Of a stretch of DNA of 6,109 nucleotides, positions 5,623 to 6,109 are shown one piece after another. Under the pieces are notes generated by a model. It was given only the letters and a program-made list of their open reading frames with translations. It was not told the origin of the DNA and made no database searches. Position 1 is the stretch's first letter. Every line of letters starts with the position of its first letter. Source of the stretch: Paracoccaceae bacterium (GTDB lineage: Bacteria > Pseudomonadota > Alphaproteobacteria > Rhodobacterales > Rhodobacteraceae); contig JALQTL010000267.1 in assembly GCA_023260935.1 (NCBI GenBank), positions 1-6,109 of the forward strand. Direction: 5' to 3'. The position numbers were made by a program, and so were the translations under genes.

Positions 5623-6109
5623 CTATTCCGCCGCTTCGGCATAGCTTTCGACAGGCGGGCAGATGCAGATCAGGTTCCGGTCGCCAAAGACGTTGTCGAC
5701 GCGGCCGACGGGGGGCCAATACTTGTCCACCCGGAAGGACCCAGGCGGGAAGCACCCCTGTTCGCGGCTGTATTTGCGGTCCCAGTCGGCCACCAGATCA
5801 TTCACCGTATGGGGCGCGTGATGCAGCGGGCTGTCCGTGGCCGCGATCTGCCCGGTTTCCACATCGCGGATCTCGGCACGAATGGCCAGAAGCGCGGTGA
5901 TGAAACGGTCGATCTCGGCCTTTGTCTCGGACTCCGTCGGTTCCACCATCAGCGTGCCAGATACCGGCCAGCTCATCGTGGGCGCATGGAAACCGTTGTC
6001 GATCAGGCGCTTGGCGATGTCGTCGACGGTTACCCCCACCTCGGCAAAGGGGCGGGTGTCCCGGTTATCCCGGCGACCGAGGTTCTGGGCGATGATTTCG
6101 ACGCGATCA
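5623..6109 (-). CDS. gcvP: Glycine dehydrogenase (decarboxylating), P-protein, C-terminal part
   Basis: The last 161 or so codons of the PLP-dependent P-protein of the glycine cleavage system, which decarboxylates glycine and loads the aminomethyl group onto the lipoyl H-protein. Diagnostic blocks are VTVDDIAKRLIDNGFHAPTM, SGTLMVEPTESETKAEIDRF, DKYWPPVGRVDNVFGDRNL and CPPVESY, ending AEAAE before TAG at 5625-5623. The PLP lysine and the start lie outside the window. The frame is open to the window edge, but the first 17 or so residues (6108 to about 6058, DRVEIIAQNLGRRDNR) do not match the GRVAHEC-type segment I would expect there. The similarity resumes at DTRPF. This may be lineage variation, local rearrangement or sequence error. 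Confidence 0.95.
   Translation of the reverse strand, partial: DRVEIIAQNLGRRDNRDTRPFAEVGVTVDDIAKRLIDNGFHAPTMSWPVSGTLMVEPTESETKAEIDRFITALLAIRAEIRDVETGQIAATDSPLHHAPHTVNDLVADWDRKYSREQGCFPPGSFRVDKYWPPVGRVDNVFGDRNLICICPPVESYAEAAE

Overview
The window looks like chromosomal DNA from an alphaproteobacterium of the Rhodobacteraceae type (Rhodobacter/Paracoccus relatives). This rests on the GC-rich codon use, the protein styles, and the gene set: an odhB/sucB end, a MAPEG protein, lpd, a FYDLN-acid protein and tRNA-Ala. It is mostly core metabolism and housekeeping. I see no CRISPR array, transposase, phage gene or plasmid function.

Left part, plus strand (1-2333): this is the 3' end of the 2-oxoglutarate dehydrogenase operon. 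The last 16 residues of the E2 succinyltransferase (sucB/odhB) are followed by a small unknown membrane-anchored coiled-coil protein, a MAPEG-family membrane protein, and E3, dihydrolipoamide dehydrogenase (lpd). The first three reading frames overlap by 1 and 4 bases. The unknown gene has AT-rich, rare-codon DNA unlike its neighbours and carries a terminator-like hairpin inside its coding sequence. An 84-base gap before lpd holds a perfect 12-bp hairpin followed by 11-base tandem repeats.

Middle (2347-4431): a hairpin separates lpd from two convergent minus-strand genes, a YgjP-type zinc metalloprotease-like protein followed by an FCD-type GntR regulator. Divergent from these, on the plus strand, is a FYDLN-acid (TIGR02300) protein with a highly acidic tail, then tRNA-Ala(GGC) with a clear intrinsic terminator.

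Right part, minus strand (4570-6109): reading leftward, the C-terminal end of glycine decarboxylase (gcvP), a small DUF3775 protein, the zinc-ribbon thioredoxin trxC, and tRNA-Ala(CGC). The two alanine tRNA genes converge and are 138 bases apart. The DUF3775 ribosome-binding site lies inside an 11-bp perfect hairpin, and trxC has its own recognisable promoter with an inverted repeat around the -10.

Functionally, sucB and lpd supply E2 and E3 of 2-oxoglutarate dehydrogenase. Lpd is also normally shared with the glycine cleavage system, whose P-protein lies at the other end of the window. I found no clear new multi-gene system. The best leads are the three RNA-structure candidates (150-176, 874-925, 5549-5578) and the compositionally odd gene inserted in the sucB-lpd operon.
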